DNA from: Congeria kusceri
Lineage: Eukaryota > Mollusca > Bivalvia > Myida > Dreissenidae
Reading direction: 5' to 3'
Assembly (NCBI GenBank): GCA_027627225.1
Contig: CM051029.1
Coordinates: 25,304,851 to 25,368,850 of the forward strand
Length of the DNA: 64,000 nt
The notes beneath the pieces are model-generated. The model was not told the origin of the DNA, made no database searches, and saw nothing but the letters and a program-made list of their open reading frames with translations. Made by a program: the position numbers and the translations under genes. Shown here in pieces: positions 44,089 to 57,628 of the stretch. Position 1 is the first letter of the stretch, and each line of letters opens with the position of its first letter.

Positions 44089-45734
44089 AATAATAATAAT
44101 ACATGTATATTTATTAATTGTATCATTACTATTATTATTATTCTTGCATTTACAATACGAACTATTTTTTACAGTATTTGTTCGGGTTGTTTTTGGCAGT
44201 TGAACAACCGTGAATTTTGTTCTTCGTCTGTAGAAAACTCTGCGCGTGTCATGTTAGAATATTATATTAAAAATATAACTATTTAAGCGTATTTACTAAA
44301 TATAACGAAACAATGACTTTACGGTGTCCACGTTGTTTTCTTCTGCGTCGCCACCGTTTTCTTTACATCATGTGATGTGACTATGCTCACGTTGAAGTAG
44401 GTGGTAGCATACATTTAATTCGTGCGACAATGTTGTGATAATGTCCTCAATCAAAGCGTATAATTATATTGGATATACTGACTACCGGATTTGCTCTTTT
44501 ATGTTGTGATTATGTTCTCAAAATGTAGGGTTTCAATAACCGTAGTGACGATCGCTATGTTATTTTGGGCGTTTATGTTGTGAAAATAATAAAATATCTT
44601 CAAATGTACTGTGTATAGTGATGATCGCTATGATAATATGTTTTGCATGTTCACGTTTATGTTGTAAACATCCGTGAATATATTACGTACATGTGCTCGT
44701 ATTGAGAAAAATTAATAAGTTTTGTTTCACCTGTGCCTTTATACACGATTATAAAGTAGTAGACGAATGTATTCATTCTCCGTCCGAAAATTATTGTATA
44801 CATGTTTTATCTTACTTAATTGATTTCTCTTTATACATGTTTTTCTTTAACACACATTCACAATCTGTTTTATTATTTACATATTTTTTAAAACTCTTAA
44901 TCAAGAAACTTATTAATTAACTGTTTTGTATTTTCAAGACTGTGGAAATCCTTGTATCTAGAAAAGACAGTGTTATGATTTTGTTTCACTTTTGTTTGTC
45001 TCGTTTGCTATTCATTTTCGATTTACTACTCATAAAAGCCTTATTTTATGAAGCAAATGTTTCGCGTCTTACATGTTTGTTACCTTTTTGCAGTAAACAT
45101 TTCTTAAATGCACACTCTTTTCTATTCGAATCACTTCTATAATATTGCATTTACTTATGCTTGCTTTAATTGAAACATAATTTTAGATTATTGTTATATA
45201 TTTTCGAAGAATATTGTTTTATTATAACCTTATTCCATTCGTTTTAAGATAACATTAAATATAAAATATTTATTAGACCTGCTTTGATCATTCCAACCGA
45301 AAATATTTCATTCAAGATTTGAAAAATGGTGCCAATTATATTTGATCAGTGTTTTTGTTGTTACATATATCGTATACGTTAAACGTTTATTTTTTTTTAT
45401 TTAAACAACTGCTGTAATAACATAGGTATACAACGTTGATTTTTTTTGAGTTTTCTTAATACGCTTGTATTGTTTTACGAGAGAATATTGTCACTTACTT
45501 TTAATCTACGTTTACGGACTGTGATAAAGTTTATCGCATATCTTTCTAACCCTTTTCAATAAATATTTTCTAACAATTGTGTTTGTTTTGTACACGATTT
45601 TTAAGGTTAATAATTGCGAAGGATCGTTTTTTAGCATGTTCTACAGTTTGAATTGTATCCTGTTACCAACCCAAACAGTGACTTAATAAAGCGTTGACCG
45701 TATAAACTTGTCGATATCCGGCAGTCGACGACAA

Positions 45735-45905
45735 TGTTAGGTTGTTTACCCTCGGCACTTCGGTTTTAAACCATTGCCCGAGCACACTGTTTAACATAGT
45801 ATCACAGTTATTATAACAATTCCACTATCGGAACTCGCAACGTATATAGATTGCAGTGTGGATACGGTGCCATAATATTAAAAATCTGTGTGGGAATACA
45901 AATCT
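45735..45905. repeat. Partial dispersed repeat copy
   Basis: GTTGTTTACCCTCGG, CATTGCCCGAGCACACTG and GTGTGGATACGGTGCCATAA are shared with 46600-46730 and 59230-59395. Probably a fragment of the 3' end of the retrotransposon described at 51.4 kb. Confidence 0.65.
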
Positions 45906-46141
45906 CAGTTTATATAATACACAATAGTGTTAAAAAGCCCCACCATTTAAATGGTACTATATTTATAACACATATTTAAATGGTACTATATTTATAACAC
46001 AACGTTATATATTTACATTATTGTGTATGTTACTTTGTAAAATATTCACTATTTATTATCATTACTAAGTATTATGTGTTGGAAATGTATGTATATAAGA
46101 ATACAAAGTAGCAATAAAACAGCTTAGTTTCTGTGCAAAAA

Positions 46142-46726
46142 AGACGTTAAAACGGATTGACCTAAATGACAAGGGAAAATCGGTCGGCCAATCGGAATTG
46201 GGGTAGTGCGCGTGACGTCACAGTCAAGGTATTGCTATCGTATTAACGTTTATGAAAAATTTCATGAGTTTGGGGGTTAAAATGAAAGTTAATAAATAAC
46301 TTTTTGACTTGGAATTGCAATTATCATATACCACAGGGGTCATACTATAGCATATTAGAACATACATGGATTTGGAGAACGTTAAATTGTAAACTTTATG
46401 TGGTAAAGTAATTGAGAATTGAAAACCGCTCACGCGGTGACTTTCTACAAAAAGTGTCCAAGTTTTGGCTTTAATAATTATTCTATTATAACATATTTTG
46501 GTGAACCAACACATTGTATAGGTAATAAATTTATAAAATAATTAAGTTAGAAAGAGTCAATGGACTAGGAATATGCTAAACGGTGGAAATCAGCAGATTG
46601 GAGTTGTTTACCCTCGGGACTTCGGTTAAAAAGCATTGCCCGAGCACATTGCTTAACATAGATACTTTGCTTATATTTGGCAATACATATATAAAACTTT
46701 GCACTGTGGGTGCGGTGCCAATAATA
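46142..46726 (-). mobile_element. 3'-terminal block of retrotransposon copy 1
   Basis: Begins AAAACGGATTGACCTA like 58917 and contains GTTGTTTACCCTCGGGACTT. The same block adjoins the 3' region of copy 2 without a break, so here it appears to be separated from copy 1 by the 4.7 kb insertion that follows. That join is inferred. Confidence 0.55.
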
Positions 46727-47753
46727 ACAAGAGGGCCATGATGGCCCTAGGTCGCTCACCTGAGTTTAAGGCATCATAATGGCTAATAACAAGAGGGCAA
46801 ACTGGCACTAAACCCCTTACCAGAGTATACAAATCTGGGCCTTGCAGGTTCAGAAGTTTGTTAAGTCTATATAAACCATGTGACCCACAGGGCGTGGCCA
46901 CTTTGTACCCCAGGGGCATAATTTGCAAAATATATGTAGTGGACCATTATTCGATGTTATATACCAAACATGAAAACACTGGGCCTTGCGGTTTCAGAAG
47001 AGAAGATTTTAAAGTCATTTTGCTATTTAAATGTATATAAACCATGTGACCCCCAGGGGCATCATTGGAACAATCTGTGTAGAAGACCACTCCACAATGT
47101 TTCACGCAAAATATAAATCCTCTGGGCCTTACAGTTTCAACAAGGAAAATTTTAAAGGCCCACTTGCCATATAAGTCTACATAAACCATGTGACACCCGG
47201 GTCATGGCCACTTTTTACCCAAGGGGCATACTTTGAACAATCTGTGTAGAGGTCTACTATACGATGTTACATATCAAATACAAAACCACTCCGGTTTCAG
47301 GGGAGATTTTAAAGTCATTTTGCTATTTAAGTCTATATAAATAATGTGACCCCCAGGGCAAGGCCAATTTTGACCCCTGGGACATCATTTGAACAATCTT
47401 TGTAGAGGACAACTATACAATGTTACATACCAAATATGAAACCTCTGGGCCTTACGGTTTCAGAGGAGATTTTTAAAGTCATTTTGCTAATGAAGTCTAT
47501 ATAAACCATGTGACCCCCGGGGTAGCCCAGTTTGACCCCAGTGGCATAATTTGAAGAATCTTTGTAGAGGACCACTATACAACGTTACAACCAAATATGA
47601 ATCCTCTGGGCCTTGCAGTTTCAGAGGAGAAGATTTTTGAAGTCATTTTGCTATTTAAGTCTATATAAACCATGTGACCCCCGGGTTGTTCACAGTTTTG
47701 ACCCCAGGGGCATCATTTTAACAATCTTTGTAGAGGACCACTACCGTAATTAC

Positions 47754-49763
47754 TCAGTCATAAGTCGAGATTGTAAGCCTCTTAAATCGTGGTTATAAAG
47801 TACATTCGACCAGGGTTGGCATAAAACTGGGTTTCATAGTATTGACCGGCCCGGGCGGGTAATACTGTGAAAAACCGGGTTGTACTGGGCAATAGTGGGC
47901 AATACTGGGGAAAACAGATATTGCACAATCATGTTTACATTACATACTAATACTGAGTTTCTACATTATAAATACATATCTATTAACAAGTATATACTGT
48001 AAGTTACATTGTTTATTTCTATTTCATGTGGAAACATATTGATAATTTCTTTTCTTTTTCACAAAATTTAAGTTTGATTTTTTGGTCAGTCTGGACAATA
48101 CATTATTGCTTGGCATCTGTGGTTGAACTCTCATTCATTTTATTTTTCTCAGTATATACTAGTGTATAATGTAACAGAATTATGTTTATGAAAGAAAAAG
48201 AACAAATGAATGTATAAGAGATATTTGACAATTCTAACATATTTTTATGTTATAAAATATTTTAGTCAATATCATGTTGCAACAAGACCCTATTGCAGCC
48301 CCATGCAGTACATTAAATTAATGACATAATATTGTGATATCATTTATGACCCATCCACAATATGTACACCCTCTTAAACAAACACAAATATTGATTGAAT
48401 TGACAGATGCAAGTGCTAAAAAAACAATTAAACTGGACCCCTTGAATAAACATTAGACCTATCGCAATGAGGGGTCAGGCAAAGGCCCATGTCAAGTAGG
48501 GGCCTTCTCCAAACCATGAAAACATGCATTGATTGGCACCTTAAGTGTCTGATTTCTGCTGTTAATTGTGCATCAGTATAAAAATAATTATTCTTTATTG
48601 CTTCATCATTATTAATCATGCTTTGAAAGCGAAAAAAAAATAATGTAAGTAATGAAAATAGAAGATAAAAGTGATTTGTCCAGTAATCCCAGGTATTGCC
48701 CAATATCAGATTATAATAATATTGACCAGGCTGGGGTTATTGTCCAGACAGAGAAGGCCTCCCTAAGTTTTATTGTTTACACAAAAAAAGAATAGTTCAA
48801 TGCAAGAAAAAAAGAAGGATGAATAACTCAAATAAGTGTAGACATATTTCAATATCAAGCAGAATCATTTCACAAACATTATAGAAAATATATGATAAGC
48901 GTTGCCCAAAAAAAAATGAATACATGAACCAGTGGATATGCGCAGGCACTTACAAAAATACTGTAACTATGCATATACTGGATCTGCAAAACTAAACAAG
49001 TCATTTTCCTTATGACATAAGTTAACTGAGCATTTAGATTTATAAAAATTAAAACTGCAAATTAACTGAAAAAATAGTATTGCCCAGTATTACCCACTTT
49101 CAGAGAATTGACCGGAGCGGGAAAAACCGGTAAAACCCGCCGGGAAAACCCGGGGGTGGGTAATTCGTGCCAAACCTGTATTCGACTCATGAGGCAGTTC
49201 AAAAAAAATCGGAGCATATTATATTGAAATATTTGTCATTCCTTACTTGCATATTTGCTAATCCACACACTATAATCCATTTATATTTATCACAGTTTGC
49301 CCTTTCTATTAATTACCGACAATTACGACAAAATGCATAACTGTTTCATTATTAAATACGATGCAAACTGTGAAAGAAACTATCTACTCTATTTTAATTG
49401 ACTTAATTTCCCCACTTTAGGCCCCAGCTAGACCATCAGCCACCAATAAAAAATCAATAAACCTGCAGTTGAAACCCATGATTTTTGTGTATAGCATATT
49501 GATAATTAAACTGGCTGGAACCGGTTTTTGTGTACATCAAGATCTGTTAAAGAGGATTTGATAGTGATTTCAGCTTCAATGCATTTACTGCAGACTGTAC
49601 CATATACCTACTTATTAGGGCATACTCTGGCCAATTTTCAGATGGTGTTTTATGATCATTCTAACTCGACTTATGGAATTATTATTATTAGAAATACGTT
49701 TCTGGAATGAATTTTAACTTCTTGACTTATGAGACATTTATACTTATGACTGGGTATTTACGG
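47754..49763. mobile_element. TA-flanked element inside the previous one
   Basis: Starts CCGTAATTACTCAGTCATAA, ends (inverted) CCGTAAATACCCAGTCATAA, and is bounded by TA on each side. The host array reads CCACTATACAATG elsewhere, and here is split exactly at CCAC-TA / TA-TACAATG. TA target duplication points to the Tc1/mariner group; no transposase is seen. Confidence 0.85.
47811..49178. mobile_element. hAT-like non-autonomous element, nested
   Basis: Left end CAGGGTTGGCA, right end inverted CAGGTTTGGCA, flanked by CATTCGAC and TATTCGAC (8 bp with one difference). Ends are rich in CCGG and CCCGGG motifs. An 8 bp duplication and a CAGGGxTGGCA terminus are typical of hAT elements. The interior is AT-rich without a transposase frame. 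Confidence 0.82.
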
Positions 49764-52700
49764 TATACAATGTTACATACCAAATATAAAACCTCTAGGC
49801 CTTGAGATTTCAGAGATTTTTAAAGTCATTCTGCTATTTACATTTGTAAGTCAATATAAACCATGTGACACCCGGGGTGTGGCCAGTTTTTACCTCAGGG
49901 GCATTATATGAACAAAGTTTGTAGAGGACCACTATACAATGTTACATACCAAATATAAAACCTCTCTGTCAAGCGGTTTTAGAGAAGATCTTAAAAGTTT
50001 GATTGGTATTTTAAGTCTATATAAACCATGTGACCCCTGCGGTGTGGCCAGTTTTCAACCCAGGGGCATGATTTGAACAATCTTTGTAGAGGACTACTAT
50101 ACAATGTTTCATACCAAATATTACACCTCTGGGCCTTGCAGTTTCAAAGGAGAAGATTTTAAAGTCATTTGGCTATTTAAGTCTGAATAAACCATGTGAC
50201 CCCCGAGGTGTGGCCAATTTTGACCCCAGGGGGATCATTTGAACAATCTTTGTAAAGGAGCACTATTCAATGTTACCAACCAAATATGAAACCTCTAGGC
50301 CTTGAAGTTTCAGAGGAGAAGATTTTTGAAGTCATTTTGCTATTTAAGTCTATATAAATCATGTGACCCCCGGGGTGTGGCCAATTTTGACCCCAGGGGC
50401 ATAATTTGAACAAAATTTGTAGAGAACCTCTATACAATGTTGAATACCGAATATGAAACCTCTGGGCCTTGCGGTTTTAGAGAAGAAGATTTTTAAAGTT
50501 ATTTTGCTATTTAAGTTTATGCAAACGATGTGACACCCGGGGTGTGGCCATTTGTGACCCCAGGGGCATCATTTGAACAATCTCTGTAGAGGACCACTAT
50601 ACACTGTTACATACCAAATATGAAACCTCTAGGTCTTGCGAATTCAGAGGAGAAGATTTTTGAAGTTATTTTGCTATACAAGTCTATATAAACCATGTGA
50701 CCCCCGGGGCGTGGCCAGTTTTCACCCCAGGGGGATTATTTGAACAATCTTTGTAGAGGACCACTAGAGGATGTCACATATCAAATATGAAAGCTCTGAG
50801 CCTTGCGGTTTCATAGGAGAAGATTTTTTAAGTTATTTTGCTATACAAGTCTATATAAATCATGTGACCCCCGGGGCGTGGCCAGTTTTGACCCCAGAGG
50901 CATTATTTGAACAATCTTTGTAAAGAACCACTATACAATGTTGAATACCAAATATTAAACCTCTGGGCCTTGCGGTTTTAGAGAAGATTTTTGAAGTCAT
51001 TTTCTACATAAGTCTATATAAACAATGTGACCCCCGGGGCATGGCCAGTTTTGACCCCAGGGGCATTATTTGAACAATCTTTGTAGAGGACCACTATACA
51101 ATGTTACATACCAAATATGAAACCTCTGGGCCTTGCTGTTTCAGAGGAGAAGATTTTTAAAGTTTTTACTTTTTAAATCTATTTTTAGCTCTGGTGACCT
51201 ACATATGCAGTGGACCGGAAAGATTTGAACAACTTTGAAAGAGGTCCACCCAAGGATCATTCCTGTGAATTTTGGTGAAAATCTGCCATACGGTTTATGA
51301 GGAGATGTTGTTTAAATGAACAGTTGACGACGCACGTACACACGCACGACGGACAACGGGCGATCACAAAAGCTCACCATGAGCACTTTGTGCTCAGGTT
51401 AGCTAAAAATCTATGCTTGAAAATGGAATACTTGTAAGTCAATAACTTACATGAAACATGAAAGCACACTGTTCTTGTATAAGGAGACAACTACCAGGGT
51501 ATACACAGTTTAAAGGGGAGCAATAACCTTTTATTTGTCAACAGGAGTTACCTCCCTTATACTAATAAAGAGTTCAACTGTAAAACCTTATGTGAATGTA
51601 TAAATGACTATTTTATTTGTAAATATGTTGTATATTAGGGCAATAGGACTAAATGGGTATAGCATACTTTGCGACAGGGGAAAAAATAAAGGATGGAAAC
51701 TGAGTTTGATCTATACTAACATGAGAAAGTGGAAATTGCCCAACTAGAATAAGAATGAAATGGGGGGAACACATTATTTTATGTGAATCACCATTTTTCT
51801 AGACCCATTATGCAGCAACGGAATTGTTGGAGTCTTGTTTACTTAGAGATCTGGGTAAGTTCGGTAATAATTGCCATATACTATATGTCGTAATAAATTT
51901 AAAAACCAATGTGCGAATACACATGGGACAGTATTTACAATAACGACAACGAACAATGTTAATTATTTCCAGATCACTAAGTGGTTCAACATTGTTTTAC
52001 AATATCTGTGTTATTTGCATGTCTTTACATATGAAGATAGAGAAAATAGGTTAAGATATGCTTTCTAGCCTTTATTCATTATAATTTAATTAATAGGAAG
52101 TTAAGTAATATAAGACTACTAAAGTACCTTGCATCTGTAAGTATATGTTGTTGGTATGTAGTATTTTTATATTTATTTTAATGATGGATGTTACAATTGC
52201 ATGACGTGCTTTTAACTAATGCTGAGCTCTTGTAGACAGGGAATATAACTTATTGCTCCAACCTCAGACCCTGTCCATTGAGATTAAAAAAGATTGTTGG
52301 GCTATTTAGTGGAATGTAACCTGCCCCAGGGTGATAATTTAAGATCAAGAACAAACATAAAAGGATGAGAATCCAATATACAGTAAAATTAGGATAAAAC
52401 ATATATTACATCCTTCCGGTACTATCAAACGGCTTGCTTTTTAGGGCCTTTAAAAATAACACAGATAAAACAAGATATAACTAATAAAAGGAACTGACTA
52501 GGCTGTACAATTATATACAGATAAAAGGGAATCACCCTGACGGCACATGAAAGGAAGACTTTGTCTCGTTCTTGATTTTAAAAGAAGGGGTAGCACCGGC
52601 GGGGGAAGGGAATTTTGGCCGGCAGTGCTAGAGAAGTATTTTGAGATATTGGGACCAGGGGGGGCACACAGGATTACATGATTTACATAGATAGGGACAC

Positions 52701-53938
52701 TTAAAAGAGGTAGTTTAACACATTAAAAGCTAAAATGTAAATAGACCCTGCTATAAAAGAGTTCTTCATTAAAAGTATGCAGAATACTGCATTTAAGAAT
52801 AACTGCAGAGGATCTCATTATGTAATATCACACAGAATTTATGTCAAAATTGATCATTATTAACAATATGGTTAAAATACTTGCCAAACAATTAAGAAAC
52901 TTACTACCCATGTGAGTTACAACAATATATAATACACATTAAAAGATTGATAACTGGGTCCTCCCCAGTTAATATAAAATCTGCAATAAAATGGGGTTTA
53001 TTAATACTTGACAATAGTAAACGGGGCAAACTGCTTTACTAGAAAATGGCTTAAAATAAGGAATCCTTGGTCAATCAGATTGACAATGGTTGAGTGAGGG
53101 CTCCGTTAGCAACAGAGACATATATAATAACATGGTATTTAAATTAAGACATGTGTTACTATCTTTCTGTGCGCCCGGCCCAGCACGGCTCATGTTAGAC
53201 CTCGGAGGGAAAGGGGGGAAAGGAAATGGAGTAGGGGGATTCCTGCAGCTATTAGAACATTGTATATTGTTCCACTGAAAACAATAATCTACAAATTAAG
53301 TTAAGTTAAAATGGCATATATTAGTTAATTTGCCTGAGGTCCAGGAGGTATACATTTAAATTATCAATAAGAATGTGCACAATATATGAGCACAAAATAT
53401 GAAGAAGTCAAAAGTAGAACCTCTTTAACCATATAACACAGGCAAATATATTTAAATTGTAACTAAGAGTACGGTACTGTTGACCATTGAGATAGCCAGT
53501 ATTGCACAATATAAACACTGGCTGGGTTTAACCCTCTAAATGCCCTACTCAGCATTGTTTATTATTGTCCCAGTGTACTGGGTAAGATGTAAGTGGTTTT
53601 TTAAGAGTTCTCTCCCATGATGGGAAGATATAGAGGTGTATAAAGAATTTGGTTAGGCAGGAATTATCTGCCCTTCAGTAGGTTGAATATCACCAATTCC
53701 CCATAAATATGGGGTTGTAATGTACTACAAAGAGAATTAGTGTATTACACACTGGAAGACAGTAAAAATAAATTTAATTATTGCTAAAAAGGAATGCACT
53801 GTACAGTAAGAAGCTATTCAGTGATATAAGTAAGTTATTAAATCACCTGAGTCTCCCCAGATATGGGAAAATGTCTATTGAATTTAAGTTTTTAAAATAG
53901 AATGTGTTCTTATTAAGCTGCAGGACCCCTATTTGAAT

Positions 53939-56900
53939 TTATATTTTATCTGTAATCTGGCAGTCCACAAGATATGTTGCCAGATATTTGTACACTGGTA
54001 ATTTATTTTTGCCAGTAGGATTTAAGATATTATTAAGAGTAAAATCAATGTTTAAAATGGAAAAATTGGATTTAAGCTGTTCTCTCTGAGTAGAGAACTG
54101 GGGGCACTGTGTCAGCAGGTGGTCGGCTGTGAAGGGGATCCCACATTGAGGACAGAGAGGGTCCAGCTTTAAAATATACTTTCCCACACTAGCAGCCAAA
54201 AGACTGGTCCCCATTCTCAGTCGGCTAATGCATTTGTCTATAATGATATTGGAAGAATATTGATGCGGCCGACTGAGGGTTTTCTGGGCAATTGGGAAAG
54301 GGGCTTTATATGAAGTGTTAGCGGGTGGCATATTGTTCCACTCCTGCATCACATAGGCCTTGGCCCGGGAGTATATTTCTGTTGGGGCTAGTGGGACCCC
54401 TAATATTAACCTTTTGAGGCCCTCCTTAGCCTCCCTGTCTGCCTGATCATTCCCCGGGATGTCGACATGTGCTGGGCACCAAACTAAGGTTACCTGTAAA
54501 GATTTGTCTAGGCACTTTTGATTCAGTTCAAAAATTTCATTTAAAATATCAGGCCTAGACCTGCTATTTCTATGTTTGATGGACTCTAGTGATGATAAAG
54601 AGTCCGAGAAAATAGCAGTTTTAGTTGGCTTGTTAACTAATATCTAGCACATTGCAAAGCTAATGGCCAAAAGTTCCGCCAAATATATAGAAAGATTGTT
54701 GCTGAGTCTGAATGTTCTTATAATGTTTTTGGAGGGAATTACGAATGAATTGGCTACCAAGCCAGAGTCAGGGCATTTGGAGCCGTCTGTATAAATTTTG
54801 AATGCTCAGCATACTGAATATTAATATAGTTGAGAGTTTCTGACCTCACGAGGTGCGGAGAGTCAGATTTCGTTACTATTGTAGATAGATAGTTGTCGAC
54901 ATCCGGGGAGTGGAGCAGCCAGGGGGGGGGTTTCGGAGGGATTCAGGTCTGCCACAGCAACCTCCTTGAGACCGGCCTCCTCCACCAGGATCCGGGTGCT
55001 GGCCCCAAATGGGAAGGTAACATGCTTGTATTTAAGCTCCCGGCCCCTGATGAAGGTGCCCGTCCCAAATAGCTTGTTAACGGAGTTTGAGCCGTGTCTG
55101 GTCTGGGCCCTGGCCCAATATTGGAGGGTTTGTTGTTTTCGGCGCAGGGTGAGGGGCAGCACTCCAGCCTCCTCCTCTAATTTACAACTCGGTGTACACT
55201 GCAGTGCCCGTAGGGCTATCCTGAGGGCCTTGTTTTGTATGGTATCTACCATTTTGAGGGCGTTTGGCATAGCACATGTATAGATTTGGGCCCCATATTC
55301 TATCTTTGGACAAATAAGGGACTTGTAGAGAAGGAGGCTATTTTTATCGGACCCGAAACCTGTGCCTCTTAACATCCTCATTAAATTTAAGTCCCTTTCG
55401 TACCTTTCTGCCAAATATTTGAAGTGGTGAATAAATGTTAACCGTTTATCTAGGTACCTACCTAGAAATTTCACCACTTTTTCAAAAATGATTTTAGTGC
55501 CGCCTAAAGTTAAGTCCAAAGAGTGCTGTTTTTGATTGCCAAACAGGATTCCTACTGTTTTAGTGGGTGAAATTTTGAATCCCCATTCAATGACCCATTT
55601 CCATATAGAGTCTAGCCCTGCTTGGGCCTTTGTTTGCAGGGTTGACAGCATGGACCCCATTAACCAGGTGCCGGAGTCATCGGCAAATTGGGAGATAACC
55701 ATGCCTGATGATTTAACGGTTTCAGGCAGGTCATTGACAATGATGGAGAACAGCAGGGAAGAGATGACAGACCACTGAGGGGTGCCTCTTTCAGTTATTG
55801 CTTCGTCTGAACTCACACCATCGACTCTGACCTTGATTTTACGACCCTCAAGGAAAGCCCTTATATAGTGGAAGCAGTGTCCTGTGATACCGTAATCAGC
55901 TAGCTTTGTTAAGATGCTGAAAGTCCAAGTTAAGTCGAAGGCAGCTTGAAGGTCCAAAAAGATTGCAAGTACTGACTGCCCTCGATTTTTAGCCAAAATA
56001 ATGTCATGCTGTAGCCTAGCTAGCTGGTCTAGTATAGAACGCCCTTTCCTAAAGCCAGACTGGAAGGGGTTCAAAATATTTTTTGTTTCCAATAAGTGCT
56101 CAAGTCTATTTTTGATCATGATTTCTAATAATTTACCAGCGTGTGAGACTTATTGGTCTATAAGGTTTTGGATCTGATTTATCTTTTCCAGGTTTTGGTA
56201 CCGGTATCACTGTAGTCTGCTTCCACTCGGGTGGTATAAGACCCGTTGTGTACACCGTGTTGTACAATTCAATCCAGAAATATAAAATGTGATCTGACAT
56301 GTTCTTGAACATCAGATAAGAAAGAGTCCTTCCTGCCACCAATGGCTGCTTTTAATTCCGAAAGAGAAAATTGTTGATTTAATGGGCAGTTATTATCCTC
56401 AGGCTCAGCTAAAATGTGTTTATTATGTGATTCAAACAGTTTTTGATGGTCCAAAGTTTCAGAGGGCAGGTTTGAATCACTAGATACAGATTTGAATTGT
56501 TGAACCAAAAATTGAGCCTTGTCTCTTGGGGTACAGGCAATTTCACCTTTAAATTTAAGTAGAGGCACAGGACAGTACGTAATTCCTTTGATTGTTGGAA
56601 TTTTTTGCTAAAACTGCTTTGAAGTAGAGTGTTCAGTATCAATGGATTCACAGAATTCTTTCCAATTTTGCTTTTTAGCTTCCAAAATGACATGTTTCGC
56701 AGTGTTTTCTAGAGACCTATAATTTATAAGATCATGCTCCGCGAGATTTTTAGGGCTTTTTTCCTATCCTGTACAGCATTGGAGCATTCATCGCTCCACT
56801 ACGGTACTCATTTATTGCGTTTAATCTGGCCAGAAGAGACCGGTATGCTGCATTCAGCTATGGACAGCAGTTTGTTGGTAAAATTTTTGCAAAATAGAAG

Positions 56901-57628
56901 AGGATCTTGAGTGTGAATGTCTGCCAGGGATAGACAGGGTGACTAGTGAGGGAAGTGGTCAGATCCTAGGCTATCGGGTTACGGTTCCCAGGCAGAAGTG
57001 CTAGAAATCTCAGGGCTGGCTATGGTGAGGACTATATGAGTCATAGCTCCTGTGTAGTCAAGCCTGGTTGGCAAACCGTCATTGAGCAAAATGAGGTCTT
57101 GCTCTTCCAACCAGTCAGTGACTGCTTTACCTCCCGCATCAGATTTAGGGGAACCCCAAGCGGGGTGATGTGCATTAAAGTCCCCCATATAGATGACATC
57201 ATGGGGTCCTTTAATGGTCCGTAATTGTGTGCTAATTTTATTCAAAAACTCAAGATCACATCCTCTTGAGTATATGTTAACCAGGATAAGAGGTTGGTTC
57301 TTATTTATAATAACCTTAATTGCCAGCACTTCGATAACAGCACTACCATCAGCTTTTAAAGAGTCATTCACACTCAATACCTCATAGTTGATGTTATTTT
57401 TTATGTAAAAGGCTAACCCACCTGCAGAGTTATGGTTAAGTTGCAGTGGTTTTTATACCCAATATTAAAGCCAGGAATAGTTTTATACTAACTGCCTTTA
57501 AACTTGGTTTCTTGTAAAATTAAGACTTGTATGGATGGGTTTATGTCTAGAAAATGTTTAACTTCAGTATGTTTAACTGAAGACAAACCACCTTTATTAA
57601 ATGAGACAATATTAAAGCTACTGTCCAT
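53939..57628 (-). pseudogene. ORF2 of retrotransposon copy 1: endonuclease, RT, RNase H
   Basis: ATG at 57628 (minus) begins MDSSFNIVSFNKGGLSS and reaches VLILQETKF, the QET motif of APE-type endonucleases; then HNSAGGLAFYI and YMGDFNAHHPAWGS (57.4-57.0 kb). The reverse transcriptase runs about 56340-54990, with IPVPKPGKD, FLDLQAAFD and QFADD; the usual PQGS is PQWS. RNase H at about 54760-54400 has FSDSLSSLESI and WCPAHVDIPGNDQADREAKE. The C-terminus has CPQCGIPFTADHLLTQC. Stops and frameshifts near 57.49, 56.13 and 56.6 kb break it into pieces, so it is a decayed copy. Confidence 0.88.

Larger units (their letters stand above)
43215..45690. other. 3' flank, AT-rich, no gene seen
   Basis: Contains possible 3' UTR and two related segments (43465-43610 and 44315-44460) sharing GTTGTGATAATGTCCTCAAT and GTGTCCACGTT. 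No convincing coding sequence. Confidence 0.6.
46727..51405. mobile_element. Non-autonomous element with about 190 bp internal tandem units
   Basis: Opens ACAAGAGGGCCATGATGGCC and closes GCACTTTGTGCTCAGGTTAG; GCTCACCTGAG and GCTAACCTGAG are partial inverted ends. Between are about a dozen units with AACCATGTGACCCCCGGGG, GGGCATCATTTGAACAATC and TTTGTAGAGGACCACTATAC. No coding sequence. Sequence like the opening motif is frequent in bivalve genomes (from memory). The continuation AAAAATCTATGC at 51406 matches copy 2 at 59388, which marks the insertion point. Confidence 0.75.

Noticed and set aside
43850..44203. Poly-Leu and poly-Val frames
   Set aside because: Direct translation of the (ACT)n microsatellite.
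48428..48703. Frames inside the hAT-like element as a transposase
   Set aside because: Too short and without any transposase-like motif; the element is non-autonomous.
54966..55778. Plus-strand frames at 54966-55283 and 55536-55778
   Set aside because: They are shadows of the reverse transcriptase coded on the minus strand.
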